DNA of 64,000 nucleotides from Pseudomonas agarici (lineage in GTDB: Bacteria; Pseudomonadota; Gammaproteobacteria; Pseudomonadales; Pseudomonadaceae), in NCBI RefSeq assembly GCF_900109755.1, contig NZ_FOAR01000010.1:1-64000 (forward strand), given 5' to 3'. The notes under the pieces are model-generated. The model saw only the letters and a list, made by a program, of their open reading frames with translations, was not told the DNA's origin and made no database searches. Every line of letters begins with the position of its first letter. Positions within the stretch are counted from its first letter, which is position 1. Shown here one piece after another: positions 8,901 through 17,188 of this stretch. Position numbers and translations under genes: made by a program.

Positions 8901-11900
8901 CCCTGGAAATCGGCGCCGTAGCTCAAACCGAGCGCAGCCAACCTTTCATAGAGTCCCTCGATAGATACAGATACGACTCCCTCGGGCGGCCATCGGCCCA
9001 GATCGAAAGAGGCCACCTCGATCTCGGCCGCCAGCGTCCCACTGGCATGTCGCACCCAAGGCGTATCCGCAAATCCGTCCTGGGCCTGGCTGTAGATCGT
9101 CAGTGGCCTTTGGCCCGTTGCGTTCTGGGCGCCGATAACCATCTGCAACAGCACCGCACCCTCGGCGGGAAGTGCCAGGGGCGCTTCCAGGGTGAGTTCT
9201 TCAACAAGATCAAGAGCAACATGATGCCCCCCCAGCAACGCGAGTTCGAGTAACGCCGTGCCCGGCAAAATCACTGAACCAGAAACGTTGTGACCGGCGA
9301 GCCAGAGCTGCTCGGCGAGAGATAAGCGACCACTGAAAATATAGCCCTCGCCGTCAGCCAGGGTAATGACGGAGGCCAATAGCGGATGGTCCACCGCTCC
9401 CTGCCCCAAGGTAGCGGCATTGGCTTCTTTATGTTTGCTGGCCTTCAGCCAGAAGCGCTCATGCTGGAAAGCATACGTAGGCAGCCCGACCGCCTGCGCC
9501 GGATAAGGTGCAAAGAAGCGCTTCCAGTCCACCGGCAAGCCTTGGACCTGTAGTTCGGCGACAGACAGCAGCAGGCGGGCAAGGTCGCCATTCTGGCGAC
9601 GCAGCGTACCGGCAACAGCCGTGGCGAACGATCTCTTCTCCAGGGTTTGTTTTAGCGCGACGTTCAGTACAGGATGAGGACTGACTTCAATGAAGAAGCG
9701 GTGCCCGTTATCCAACAGCTTTTCAGTCACGTCGACAAAACGCACGGTCTGGCGCAGGTTACGGTACCAATGCCGAGCATCCAGCTCCGTGCCCTCGATC
9801 AGGTCGCCGGTCACCGTTGAATACAGCGCGAGCTCACTGGTGCGAGGTGCGATAGGAGCAAGGTGGCGCAAAAACTCCTGACCGACACTCTCCACCAAGG
9901 CACAGTGCGAGGCCCCCTCGACATTTAGCCTGCGAGCGAAGATTTGCGCCTGCGTCAGTTCGTTCAATAAAACTTCAATGGCCTGCGCCTCCCCCGCCAC
10001 CAGTGTCGCATCCGGGCTGTTGACTGCCGCGATAGACAGCCGTTCGCCCCATGGCATCAGGTACGGCGCCAGGGCTTCGGCACCGAGTGCCACGGTCAAC
10101 ATCGCACCTTTGCCTGGCAGGCCCTTGAACGCCTGGCTTCGCCGAATAACAATTTGCGCCGCATCCTCGAGTGACAGCGCTCCGGCAACAAAGGCCGCGG
10201 CAATCTCCCCCTGGCTGTGACCCACCACGGCATCGGGCTCGATACCCATCGAGCGCCAGAGCGCCGCCAGCGATACCATTACAGCGAAAAGAACAGGCTG
10301 CACGACATCGACTTGATTGAGTTCACGATTGTCGATGCCGCTCAATACCTCACCTAAGGACCAGTCGAGATAGGGAGCGAAGGCACGCTCGCACGCCTCG
10401 ATCTGCGCTTTGAACACCGGTGCGGTTGCCAGCAGCACGCTCGCCATACCCGCCCACTCCGAGCCTTGCCCGGGAAAGACGAAAACCACCTTCCCTCTAA
10501 CGCTACGGCCGCTAGCGCTCCTTGGGACGGGCAAGCCCTGGGCCAAGGACTCAAGCGCGACGAGTAACTCGTTGCGTTCCGCCACGACGACGGCGGCACG
10601 ATGCTCGAACTGCGTTCGGTGGGTCGCCAGCGAATAGGCCACATCGACCAGGGCAAGGCCCGCATCGGCCAACAGATGCTCGTGCAAACGCCGGGCCTGG
10701 GCACGCAGGGCCACCTCACTCTTTGCTGAAAGCAGAATCGGCCAGGCATCTACTGGTGGCAAGGAACTCTGGACCGATGGCCGCGTGGCATCGGGCGCGT
10801 CTTCAATAATCACATGGGCGTTGGTGCCGGACATTCCGAATGACGAGATACCCGCACGACGTGGGCGACTACCAGCCTTCCAGGGAACGGAATCGGTGAG
10901 CAAACGAACACTGCCAGAAGACCAGTCGACATGCGGTGACGGACGTTGCACATGCAGGGTTTTGGGCAACACCCTATTCTGCAGGGCCAGAACCATCTTG
11001 ATGACCGCACCGACACCAGCCGCTGCCTGGCTGTGACCAAGATTGGACTTGAGGCTGCCGAGCCACAGCGGTTGTTCGCGGGAGTGGGCGCTACCATACG
11101 TCGCAAACACCGCCTTGGCCTCAATCGGATCACCAAGAGGGGTTCCCGTACCATGAGCTTCGACGGCATCCACGTCTTGAGGGGTAAGCCGGGCATTGAC
11201 CAACGCCTGGCGGATGACACGCTCCTGCGCAAGACCGTTAGGTGCCGTCAAGCCTTGGCTTTTACCGTCCTGATTAATCGCGGAACCTTTGATCAGCGCC
11301 AGTACCGGGTGACCGTTGCGCTTGGCATCGGACACACGTTCCAGTAACAACATCCCCGCACCTTCGGCCCACCCCGCGCCGTCTGCCTCGGCAGAGAAAG
11401 CTTTGCAGCGCCCGTCCGCTGCCCCCGCGCTTTGCGGATCCAACAATATGAACGTATTCAGGGTCGCCATGACCGTCGCCCCACCGGCCAGTGCCAGCGT
11501 ACACTCGCCGCGTTGCAGCGCTTGCGCAGCGAGATGGAGAGCGACCAGGGATGAACTACAGGCCGTATCGACACTGACCGCCGGGCCTTGGAAATCAAAG
11601 AAGTAGGCTAGACGACCAGCGGCAACGCTCGTCGCACAGCCAGTGACCACATGATCTTTCAAGTGCTCGATGCTTGAGGGCGGGTGTTGCGCGAGGTAGT
11701 CATTGGCGAAAATGCCGATAAAGACACCACTGTTGCCACCATCGTGCTGGACTGGATCAATGCCCGCACGTTCCAGCGCCTCCCAGGCGAGCTCGAGCAG
11801 TAACCGTTGCTGCGGATCGATAGCCAACGCTTCGCGCGGGCTCACGCCAAAAAAGGCCGGATCAAAACCATCGCAGTCATAAAGAAAACCACCTTCGCGT

Positions 11901-14371
11901 GCATAACGCTTGTCCGTTGCGCCCGAGGTGAGACGGTAAAAGCCATCGAGATCCCAGCCGCGATTCTCGGGAAACCCTGAAATAGCGTCTTCTCCATCGA
12001 CTAGCAATTTCCACAGCTCTTCGGGTGTACCGGCGCCCGGGAACCGACAACTCATCGACACGATGGCAATAGGGTCCTCTTCTCCCTCCACTGAACACGG
12101 TGCTCCAGAACTCGCATCGGACTCCGGCAGACGCCCCAAAAGTTCAGCGGTCAAAAACGCAGAGAATGACAATGCAGTGGAGTGTTCAGACGCAACGCTT
12201 CCTTCAAGCCGAAATCCAGTAGTGGCGGCAAGCCTGTTGTGCAACTCGACAACCATCAGGTTATCCAGCCCCAATTCCTGGAAGGAACGGTGGGTGGCGA
12301 TTGACGTTGCTGCGGGAGATTCGAGGAGCACAGCCGCTTCGGCACAAACGAGACCGAGCAGCCAACGACTGGTCAACAGACGGGTGAGCTGTTGAATGCT
12401 GGGATAGTCATAGAAAGCCGTGACGGGCACCTCCAGGCTGAATCGCTCCGTCAATTGGCTCATGAGTTGGGTCCCCTGGATCGAACTCAGCCCAAACTCG
12501 GCAAAGGGGCGGCTGATATCGACAGCCGATGGCGGCAACATCGTCAGTTCGCAGACACAGGCGATCATAAATGCTTCAAGATCAGCGGGTAACGAACACA
12601 ACGCCGCTGGGGGGCGGTCCAGCGCAGAACTTTCTTTTGCCATGGCATCGCGACGATCCCATTGCGCGATCGTGTGCAACGAACCATCGAGGTAGGCCTG
12701 CCTGGAGGACGCTCGCTGAATCTTGCCGCTGGATGTCTTCAGTGTGCTGCCGGGGCTGATCAGCACGATTGCCTCAACGGGTAGCTCATAGATCGAGCCG
12801 ACCGCCCGCCTGACCGCCGCGAACATCTCGTCAAACGACCAGCGAGCATAATTGCGAACCAATTCCTGCACGACGATAACTTTTTCCGCCTCCTCCCGTT
12901 CCACGGTAAATACCGCGCAGCCACTGGGTTTGAACGCCGGATGAGCCAGCACAATCTCTCCCTCGGCGTCCTGAGGGTAGTAATTGCTGCCACCGACAAT
13001 GATCAAATCCTTAATCCTGCCGGTAATGAACAGCTCGCCTCCATTTAGAAAGCCAAGATCGCCCGTGCGCAAAAAGGACGGACCGGTGGCGTCGTTGGCC
13101 AACCTGGCGCCAAACGTCTGGGCGCTCTGCGTCGGACGCTGCCAATAACCACTGGCTACGCTGTCATTTCGTAGCCATATTTCCCCGATACATTCGGCCG
13201 AACACGTTTGCCCATCAGGATCGACAATTTTGAGCGTCGTACCCAGTGCCACCGGAGCACCGCAAGACACAATTTCGCTGACCGCCTCATCCGGCTTTGC
13301 CGGTTGGACAAGGTGATGTTTTAACGCCTCGGACGATAGTTTGAGACTGCGCGTCGGCGAGTTCCACTCCTTGGCGGTAACCAGACAGGTCGCTTCCGCC
13401 AGTCCGTATCCGCCGCTCACGGTGTATGGACTGAGGCCATAGGGAGAGAACTTTTCGTTGAAGCGCCGGATGGCATTGGCTCGTACCGGCTCCGCACCGT
13501 TAATTGTCAGACGCCAGGACGAGAGATCGAGCCCCTGGCATTCAGCTTCAGTCACTCGGTCGCAGCAGTGATCATAGATAAAGTTCGGCCCCATTGTATG
13601 GCTGCCGTTAAAATTTGAAATAGCCTGCAACCAACGAGCCGGCTTTTGCACGACCGAAAGTGGCGGCAACAAATAACTTGAGACACCTTTGTAGAGAGGA
13701 AAGAGTACGCCATAGAGCAAACCAAGATCATGAAAATGAGGCAGCCACGTTACAATTCGACTGTCTGTTTGATGACCGGCACGGTGATCGAAAAGAGCTA
13801 AATTATGCAACAGATTTTGATGTGAAAGCATAACCCCCTTGGGAATCGCCGTCGACCCTGAAGTGTATTGCAAACAGGCGAGTTGATGAGCGCCAAGAGG
13901 CTGCGGGGTAAATGCATAATGCCACCAGACCTCGGTATTATCGGTCGCAAACCATGCTATCTCGGCAAAGTCAGGATAATGACCAACAAAGTCCGGAGCC
14001 TGCTGAATTATCTGAGTCACGCCCAATATGATTGCCGGCTTAGAGTCTCGTATAATCGCCTGAACGCGCTTGCCCTTGGGTCCATTATCGGAGAGCCGCG
14101 CCGGGGCCACAGGCACAGCGATCACACCCGCAAACATACAGGCCATGAACGCTTCGATGAATTCGAGCCCAGGGGGATAGAGAAGCACGGCTCGCTGGCC
14201 GGAATAACCATTTGCAACAAGCCAACCAGCCAGGCGCTGAGCACGATCAGCCAGTTGCTCATGCGTGAGGGTGAAGCCAGGTACTTCACCCTCGTACAAA
14301 TAAGTCAGTAATGTGGCAGGTTGATGTTCGACATTTGCGAGAAATAAATCGATGAGTGACTCAAATTTCAT
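5906..14371 (-). CDS. FAAL-ACP-ACP-KS-AT-DH-KR-ACP-TE hybrid polyketide synthase
   Basis: A 2821-residue type I megasynthase starting 5 nt after AAGGAGGGG. Approximate domains: fatty acyl-AMP ligase 1-575 (YTSGSTAIPKGV, GYGLAEAT, FLRTGDLG, TSSGKIQR); ACP1 597-670 with Ser630 (FGLSS); ACP2 675-750 with Asn704 where the pantetheine Ser should be (LGLDNL); KS 775-1200 with Cys938 (DTACSSS), EAHGTGT and NLGHSQ; AT 1290-1600 with Ser1386 (GHSQGE) and VEGASH at 1484-1489; DH 1650-1920 with His1694 in an HxxxGxxxxP motif and HPALLDAALH; no ER; KR with GATGTLG 2173-2179, LDD (B-type) and Tyr2317; ACP3 with Ser2482 (GLDSL); TE with Ser2672 (GHSSGG). One extension cycle is predicted: a fatty acid is activated as acyl-AMP, loaded on ACP1, extended once (methylmalonyl-like AT motif), reduced, dehydrated and released by the TE. 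The product is not known to me. Confidence 0.92.
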   Translation of the reverse strand: MKFESLIDLFLANVEHQPATLLTYLYEGEVPGFTLTHEQLADRAQRLAGWLVANGYSGQRAVLLYPPGLEFIEAFMACMFAGVIAVPVAPARLSDNGPKGKRVQAIIRDSKPAIILGVTQIIQQAPDFVGHYPDFAEIAWFATDNTEVWWHYAFTPQPLGAHQLACLQYTSGSTAIPKGVMLSHQNLLHNLALFDHRAGHQTDSRIVTWLPHFHDLGLLYGVLFPLYKGVSSYLLPPLSVVQKPARWLQAISNFNGSHTMGPNFIYDHCCDRVTEAECQGLDLSSWRLTINGAEPVRANAIRRFNEKFSPYGLSPYTVSGGYGLAEATCLVTAKEWNSPTRSLKLSSEALKHHLVQPAKPDEAVSEIVSCGAPVALGTTLKIVDPDGQTCSAECIGEIWLRNDSVASGYWQRPTQSAQTFGARLANDATGPSFLRTGDLGFLNGGELFITGRIKDLIIVGGSNYYPQDAEGEIVLAHPAFKPSGCAVFTVEREEAEKVIVVQELVRNYARWSFDEMFAAVRRAVGSIYELPVEAIVLISPGSTLKTSSGKIQRASSRQAYLDGSLHTIAQWDRRDAMAKESSALDRPPAALCSLPADLEAFMIACVCELTMLPPSAVDISRPFAEFGLSSIQGTQLMSQLTERFSLEVPVTAFYDYPSIQQLTRLLTSRWLLGLVCAEAAVLLESPAATSIATHRSFQELGLDNLMVVELHNRLAATTGFRLEGSVASEHSTALSFSAFLTAELLGRLPESDASSGAPCSVEGEEDPIAIVSMSCRFPGAGTPEELWKLLVDGEDAISGFPENRGWDLDGFYRLTSGATDKRYAREGGFLYDCDGFDPAFFGVSPREALAIDPQQRLLLELAWEALERAGIDPVQHDGGNSGVFIGIFANDYLAQHPPSSIEHLKDHVVTGCATSVAAGRLAYFFDFQGPAVSVDTACSSSLVALHLAAQALQRGECTLALAGGATVMATLNTFILLDPQSAGAADGRCKAFSAEADGAGWAEGAGMLLLERVSDAKRNGHPVLALIKGSAINQDGKSQGLTAPNGLAQERVIRQALVNARLTPQDVDAVEAHGTGTPLGDPIEAKAVFATYGSAHSREQPLWLGSLKSNLGHSQAAAGVGAVIKMVLALQNRVLPKTLHVQRPSPHVDWSSGSVRLLTDSVPWKAGSRPRRAGISSFGMSGTNAHVIIEDAPDATRPSVQSSLPPVDAWPILLSAKSEVALRAQARRLHEHLLADAGLALVDVAYSLATHRTQFEHRAAVVVAERNELLVALESLAQGLPVPRSASGRSVRGKVVFVFPGQGSEWAGMASVLLATAPVFKAQIEACERAFAPYLDWSLGEVLSGIDNRELNQVDVVQPVLFAVMVSLAALWRSMGIEPDAVVGHSQGEIAAAFVAGALSLEDAAQIVIRRSQAFKGLPGKGAMLTVALGAEALAPYLMPWGERLSIAAVNSPDATLVAGEAQAIEVLLNELTQAQIFARRLNVEGASHCALVESVGQEFLRHLAPIAPRTSELALYSTVTGDLIEGTELDARHWYRNLRQTVRFVDVTEKLLDNGHRFFIEVSPHPVLNVALKQTLEKRSFATAVAGTLRRQNGDLARLLLSVAELQVQGLPVDWKRFFAPYPAQAVGLPTYAFQHERFWLKASKHKEANAATLGQGAVDHPLLASVITLADGEGYIFSGRLSLAEQLWLAGHNVSGSVILPGTALLELALLGGHHVALDLVEELTLEAPLALPAEGAVLLQMVIGAQNATGQRPLTIYSQAQDGFADTPWVRHASGTLAAEIEVASFDLGRWPPEGVVSVSIEGLYERLAALGLSYGADFQGLRAIWQLDEAIFCEVRLPDTLVEEAANFAIHPALLDAALHALMVDDAGQAPLAMPFSWMGVSLLRVGASLLRVRLERQKESGDIQLDIADADGNALASIQALTLRPVSTRQLNTQDTLLELRWTPSPWSKVAATFVHCAFLGVCGDKQEGQTDGLEGESYPDLPALQRSLDDGAAAPDIVILALPVPASKDLVAAAHGAAALELSFLQSWLKDSRLASTRLVLLTSHAVATSSDDALLELACAPLWGLARTTQSENPDLPIFLVDTDDSEASYRVLSKGVAMGHRQFALRNGQCLLPQLARVGAQDLLATPKAPVGSHPVTAGSLAGRALVTRSDAPAFDPEGTVLISGATGTLGALIARHLVSRWRVKHLLLVSRQGLGATGATHLLAELQASGAEVTIMACDVAERAALQDLLNRVPAAHPLTAIVHAAGILDDGVLDAMSPERLDRVFLPKLDAAWHLHQLTLHLHLHLSAFVLFSSISALVGSPGQANYAAANSFLDALAQQRRAQGLVATSIAWGYWEQVSGVAKLSAADITRMEQQGVLGLSSAQGLALFDAALARPEATLVAARFDMNRLAARADGPALLFRGLLRRRRERPTASGVTASASFAQQLSALPSTDRRQALLELVRSKASTVLGLAATEIEPTRSLQELGLDSLMAVELRNNLAAATGLSLQVKVVLDHPTPEALVVTLLKRLEAELSTGSSVPAVSSPEEQDGRLIGLLRQARVTGAYEESLKAIETAMQARVSTEQSKAVAQAEASPVRLSSGPQAICLLCFPSFLLPSGPIVFARFAAEFRGRRDLLVVPHSGYRSGQPLPENLDDLVASRARLVLASAGNAPFVLLGHSSGGWVAYRVAEYLERIGRGPVGVVLLDSHKMEQVTASIIAELSAQAIETTSLLGSIPDTALTAMAWYSRMFFPLDKDGSELNQHWQPPKLSAPVLHVQVSERMSGLKEHEWRSDWDRSTATVTVSGDHNSMLQEKETATAVEEWIASLT
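7485..7502 (-). repeat. Hexanucleotide repeat inside the KR domain
   Basis: Three perfect copies of AGGTGC on the plus strand encode alternating His-Leu on the minus strand (LTLHLHLHLSAFVLF). Related KR domains usually read something like ELTRDLDLSAFVLF, so the unit appears to have expanded by about one copy without breaking the frame. It lies shortly before the catalytic SSIS/NYAAAN region. Confidence 0.7.
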
Positions 14372-15000
14372 ATCCCCTCCTTGGCCAGCTCCGGTCCATC
14401 TAACGGATTAATGGCTCACATAACTTCGATTCAATCGATAGCCTGCTAATCGATGACTTTATCTATGCACACGACTTTAGACACATCCTCCCGTTTGTCC
14501 AGCAGATGGATTAATAAACCTGCCGCTAATTTATGCTTTTTTCGTATACCTTCAAAATCCATGAGTTCTATACAGTAATGCCATAAAGATGGCAGCGCAC
14601 CGAATAGCCCCGTTAATAGGCAAGATTGGTTTGTGAACCGCCCTCACAAAAAATCTGCTTTGATTACTTGATCGACGTGGTTGGCGCTGCCGGTAATTGA
14701 TCATCGATTGTGTGAAGCCGCAGCGGTCAATCTTCTCGCTTTTTATGAACACTTTGGCTTTGGAACAGATGATTATCTTCAATATATGAGAGAGTGCCCT
14801 TTACTTTATTAGTAGAGGGCATCTCTCTTATATTAATACCGTCCAGTCCGAAACAACCCTGGGAAATTGCCGAGGGCGGATGGGCCATTCCGACAATCCT
14901 GACCTGGTACCGACTCCCACCCTGAACAGCAGGATTTCATTCAAGTGGCTGCGTGGCACCGGAACGATCCGCTCCGTGTAGACACGATCCGGGCCGTAGG
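14372..15000. other. Long AT-rich intergenic region upstream of the PKS operon
   Basis: About 630 bp between the PKS start and the end of the nuclease gene. The part next to the PKS (14372-14560) is AT-rich and should hold the operon promoter; I could not fix -35/-10 boxes. A minus-strand frame at 14552-14782 (76 residues) has no family likeness. A plus-strand frame ending near 14812 (with LLAFYEHFGFG) has no start codon and could be decayed coding DNA. Otherwise I see nothing. Confidence 0.5.
14788..14829 (-). terminator. Imperfect stem-loop, possible terminator
   Basis: GAGAG-TGCCCT and AGGGCA-TCTCTC form a long, slightly bulged hairpin around an AT-rich loop. It sits about 170 nt downstream of the nuclease stop on the minus strand. 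The T-tract is poor, so the role is uncertain. Confidence 0.4.
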
Positions 15001-15876
15001 CTAACCCTTGGCCAACGATCCCGACACCGGCAGGGTATCCAACAGGCGCAGCCCAGTGGTCTTGACGAAGGTCGGGTAGTCCATCGGTCGCTCGATGCGG
15101 GTTTGCGCATTCGGCAGCACATAAGCCCAGGCTCGCCCGGACGCACTGTCGTAGACCAGCTTGAACAGTCGCGTGGGCACCCAGACCTGGTTGTCGCCGA
15201 TGGTCCCGTGGCCGTCGTCGAACAGCGGGCCGGTAAAGACATAGACGTTGCCCTCGGCACGCATCGCGAATTTGCGCACATCCGCCTCGACCTTGCTCCA
15301 GATTTTGCGGTTGTTGGTCGGATCTTGCGGCACCATGTTCGACAGCGCGAAGGATTGGGCCATGGCATTCGGGTTCGGCGCATCCGCCGCCGGCGACTGA
15401 TGACCACGGTCCACTGCCGGATGCTGGCCACGGTAATCACTCAGTTCGGCCCGGCCGCCCTTGGGGATGCGCGGGTCCGGGTAGAACTGGTTGGTGCGCT
15501 CCTCACCCTTGGCGTCCTTCAACTGCGCGGAACTCAGACGCTCGACCACCACCAGCGGGGTCTTGCTGGTTTGCGAGTAGAGCACTGCGAAATGATCGGA
15601 ACACAGCGCCAGGGGTTTCATGGTCGCCGGCACGCTGCCCAGGCTGATTGGCTTGGCGTTGGGGAACAACGTCGCACACCCCTCGAACGACGGCTGACGC
15701 TCCTGGCTGGAATAAAGATCGAGCGCCGCGCCCTGGCTGATGGAGCCGGAACCGTATCTCTGCTTTTCGTGGTGCGCCGGCGGGTCGAGAAAATCCAGCA
15801 CACCACGCGCTTGCGCCGCGCCACTGGCGAACAACAAAAAGGCGGATAACCCTACTGCGATTTTACCTGGGTTCAT
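15001..15876 (-). CDS. Secreted DNA/RNA non-specific endonuclease (NUC family)
   Basis: A 291-residue protein with a Sec signal peptide (hydrophobic stretch ending ASGAAQA, cleavage near residue 23), so it should be periplasmic or secreted. The catalytic motif of the family appears as DRGHQSPAAD (family consensus DRGH, with His as general base). It is followed by ALSNMVPQDPTNNRKIW, which carries the metal-binding Asn region, and by VYVFTGPLF. These are the expected landmarks of the NucA/Serratia nuclease fold. It is monocistronic, between the PKS promoter region and a divergent methyltransferase gene. Likely roles are nutrient scavenging from extracellular DNA or attack on foreign DNA; context does not decide. 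Confidence 0.85.
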   Translation of the reverse strand: MNPGKIAVGLSAFLLFASGAAQARGVLDFLDPPAHHEKQRYGSGSISQGAALDLYSSQERQPSFEGCATLFPNAKPISLGSVPATMKPLALCSDHFAVLYSQTSKTPLVVVERLSSAQLKDAKGEERTNQFYPDPRIPKGGRAELSDYRGQHPAVDRGHQSPAADAPNPNAMAQSFALSNMVPQDPTNNRKIWSKVEADVRKFAMRAEGNVYVFTGPLFDDGHGTIGDNQVWVPTRLFKLVYDSASGRAWAYVLPNAQTRIERPMDYPTFVKTTGLRLLDTLPVSGSLAKG

Positions 15877-16108
15877 GCATTGCTTCTTTGGATTGAGTGG
15901 TCGAAAAAAATCCTACAAAACCCTCTATATCGGGGCTCGGCGAGCCTTCTACCATCTGTCGAGAACAAATGACAGGAAAATCATCCGGCCCTCCCTTGAA
16001 CGCATTTGCGTAGCGGCCCATTGACATCAATGAAGCCGATAAAGTCGCACGATTTTCCATCGGCATGGGGTTAAAATACGGGTCCTTTCAGATTGCCGAT
16101 CCTGCCCG

Positions 16109-17071
16109 ATGAATCCCCAAGCCCTGTCCCTCCTCCACACTCACCTGCTCGACGCCCTGGCGACCTGCCCGGAAGAAACCCGACGGCTGTTCCATGGGCG
16201 TGGCCGTTGCTGGCCAGGGCTGGAGCAAGTGACTGTCGACTGGTTACAGGGGGTGATCATGGCCTCCTTGTTCAAGGAGCCGGAGCCGGCACAACTCGCG
16301 GATCTCAAGCGGGTACTGCGCGAGTTGAGCCAGTCCGATGCCTGGAAAACCACGGGTGCCCATTCCCTGCTCTTGCAACACCGCTACCTGCCGTTGAGCC
16401 CCGCCGAATGGTTACTCGGCGAAGCCGTCGAAGAATGGACCCTGACCGAAAGCGGTCTGCGTTATCAGGTCGACCTGGACAAAAAGCAGAACAACGGCCT
16501 GTTCCTCGATATGCGCTATGGCCGCGACTGGGTCCGCGCCCATGCAGCCGGCAAACGTGTGCTCAATCTGTTCGCCTACACCTGCGGCTTCTCGGTGGCG
16601 GCCATTGCGGGTGGTGCGGAGCATGTGGTGAACCTGGACATGTCTCGTGCCGCCCTCGGCCGTGGCCGCGACAATCACCGCCTGAACGGCCACGATATGG
16701 GCAAGGTGAGCTTTCTTGGCCACGACCTGTTCAAGTCCTGGGGCAAGGTGATCAACAGCGGCCCCTATGACTTGGTGATCATCGACCCGCCCTCCTTCCA
16801 GAAAGGCAGCTTCCTGCTGACCAAGGATTACCAACGGGTACTGCGTCGCCTGCCGAAATTGCTGGCCGAAGAAGGGACGGTGCTGGCCTGCATGAACGAT
16901 CCGTCAATCGGTTCGGATTTCCTGATTACCGGTATGACCCACGAAGCGCCAGGCCTGCGTTTCGAACAACGGCTGGAAAATCCGCCGGAGTTTCCCGATA
17001 TCGATATCGAAAGCAGCCTGAAGGCGCTGGTGTTCCGCCGACAAAAGGCCGACGACATCCTTTCACACTGA
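16109..17071 (+). CDS. Class I SAM-dependent methyltransferase (RlmI/RlmK-like)
   Basis: A 320-residue methyltransferase related to the catalytic domains of the 23S rRNA methyltransferases RlmI and RlmL/K. LDKKQNNGLFLDMR precedes motif I, VLNLFAYTCGFSVAA. The acidic NLDMSRAAL follows, and the catalytic motif is IIDPPSF. This motif order is typical of base methyltransferases acting on rRNA. The PUA RNA-binding domain found in full-length RlmI is not evident at the N-terminus, so substrate choice may differ. Start ATG at 16109; the divergent nuclease gene leaves a 230-bp promoter region with no recognisable site. The next gene on the same strand (RarD) begins 117 bp downstream. Confidence 0.8.
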   Translation: MNPQALSLLHTHLLDALATCPEETRRLFHGRGRCWPGLEQVTVDWLQGVIMASLFKEPEPAQLADLKRVLRELSQSDAWKTTGAHSLLLQHRYLPLSPAEWLLGEAVEEWTLTESGLRYQVDLDKKQNNGLFLDMRYGRDWVRAHAAGKRVLNLFAYTCGFSVAAIAGGAEHVVNLDMSRAALGRGRDNHRLNGHDMGKVSFLGHDLFKSWGKVINSGPYDLVIIDPPSFQKGSFLLTKDYQRVLRRLPKLLAEEGTVLACMNDPSIGSDFLITGMTHEAPGLRFEQRLENPPEFPDIDIESSLKALVFRRQKADDILSH

Positions 17072-17188
17072 AAACGACGCCATAGCGCAGCCACGCCCGA
17101 AAACCGCGCGACCGGTTTGCCTCGCCCGCCGTAAAGCATCAAGCTATCGGCCACCAAAAACCCGTACTCGCCCATCCGTGAGGCCGTT

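Noticed and set aside
14552..14812. Short frames on both strands upstream of the PKS, including a plus-strand tail with LLAFYEHFGFG
   Set aside because: No start codon or ribosome site, internal stops just upstream, and no family I can name; at most decayed coding DNA.
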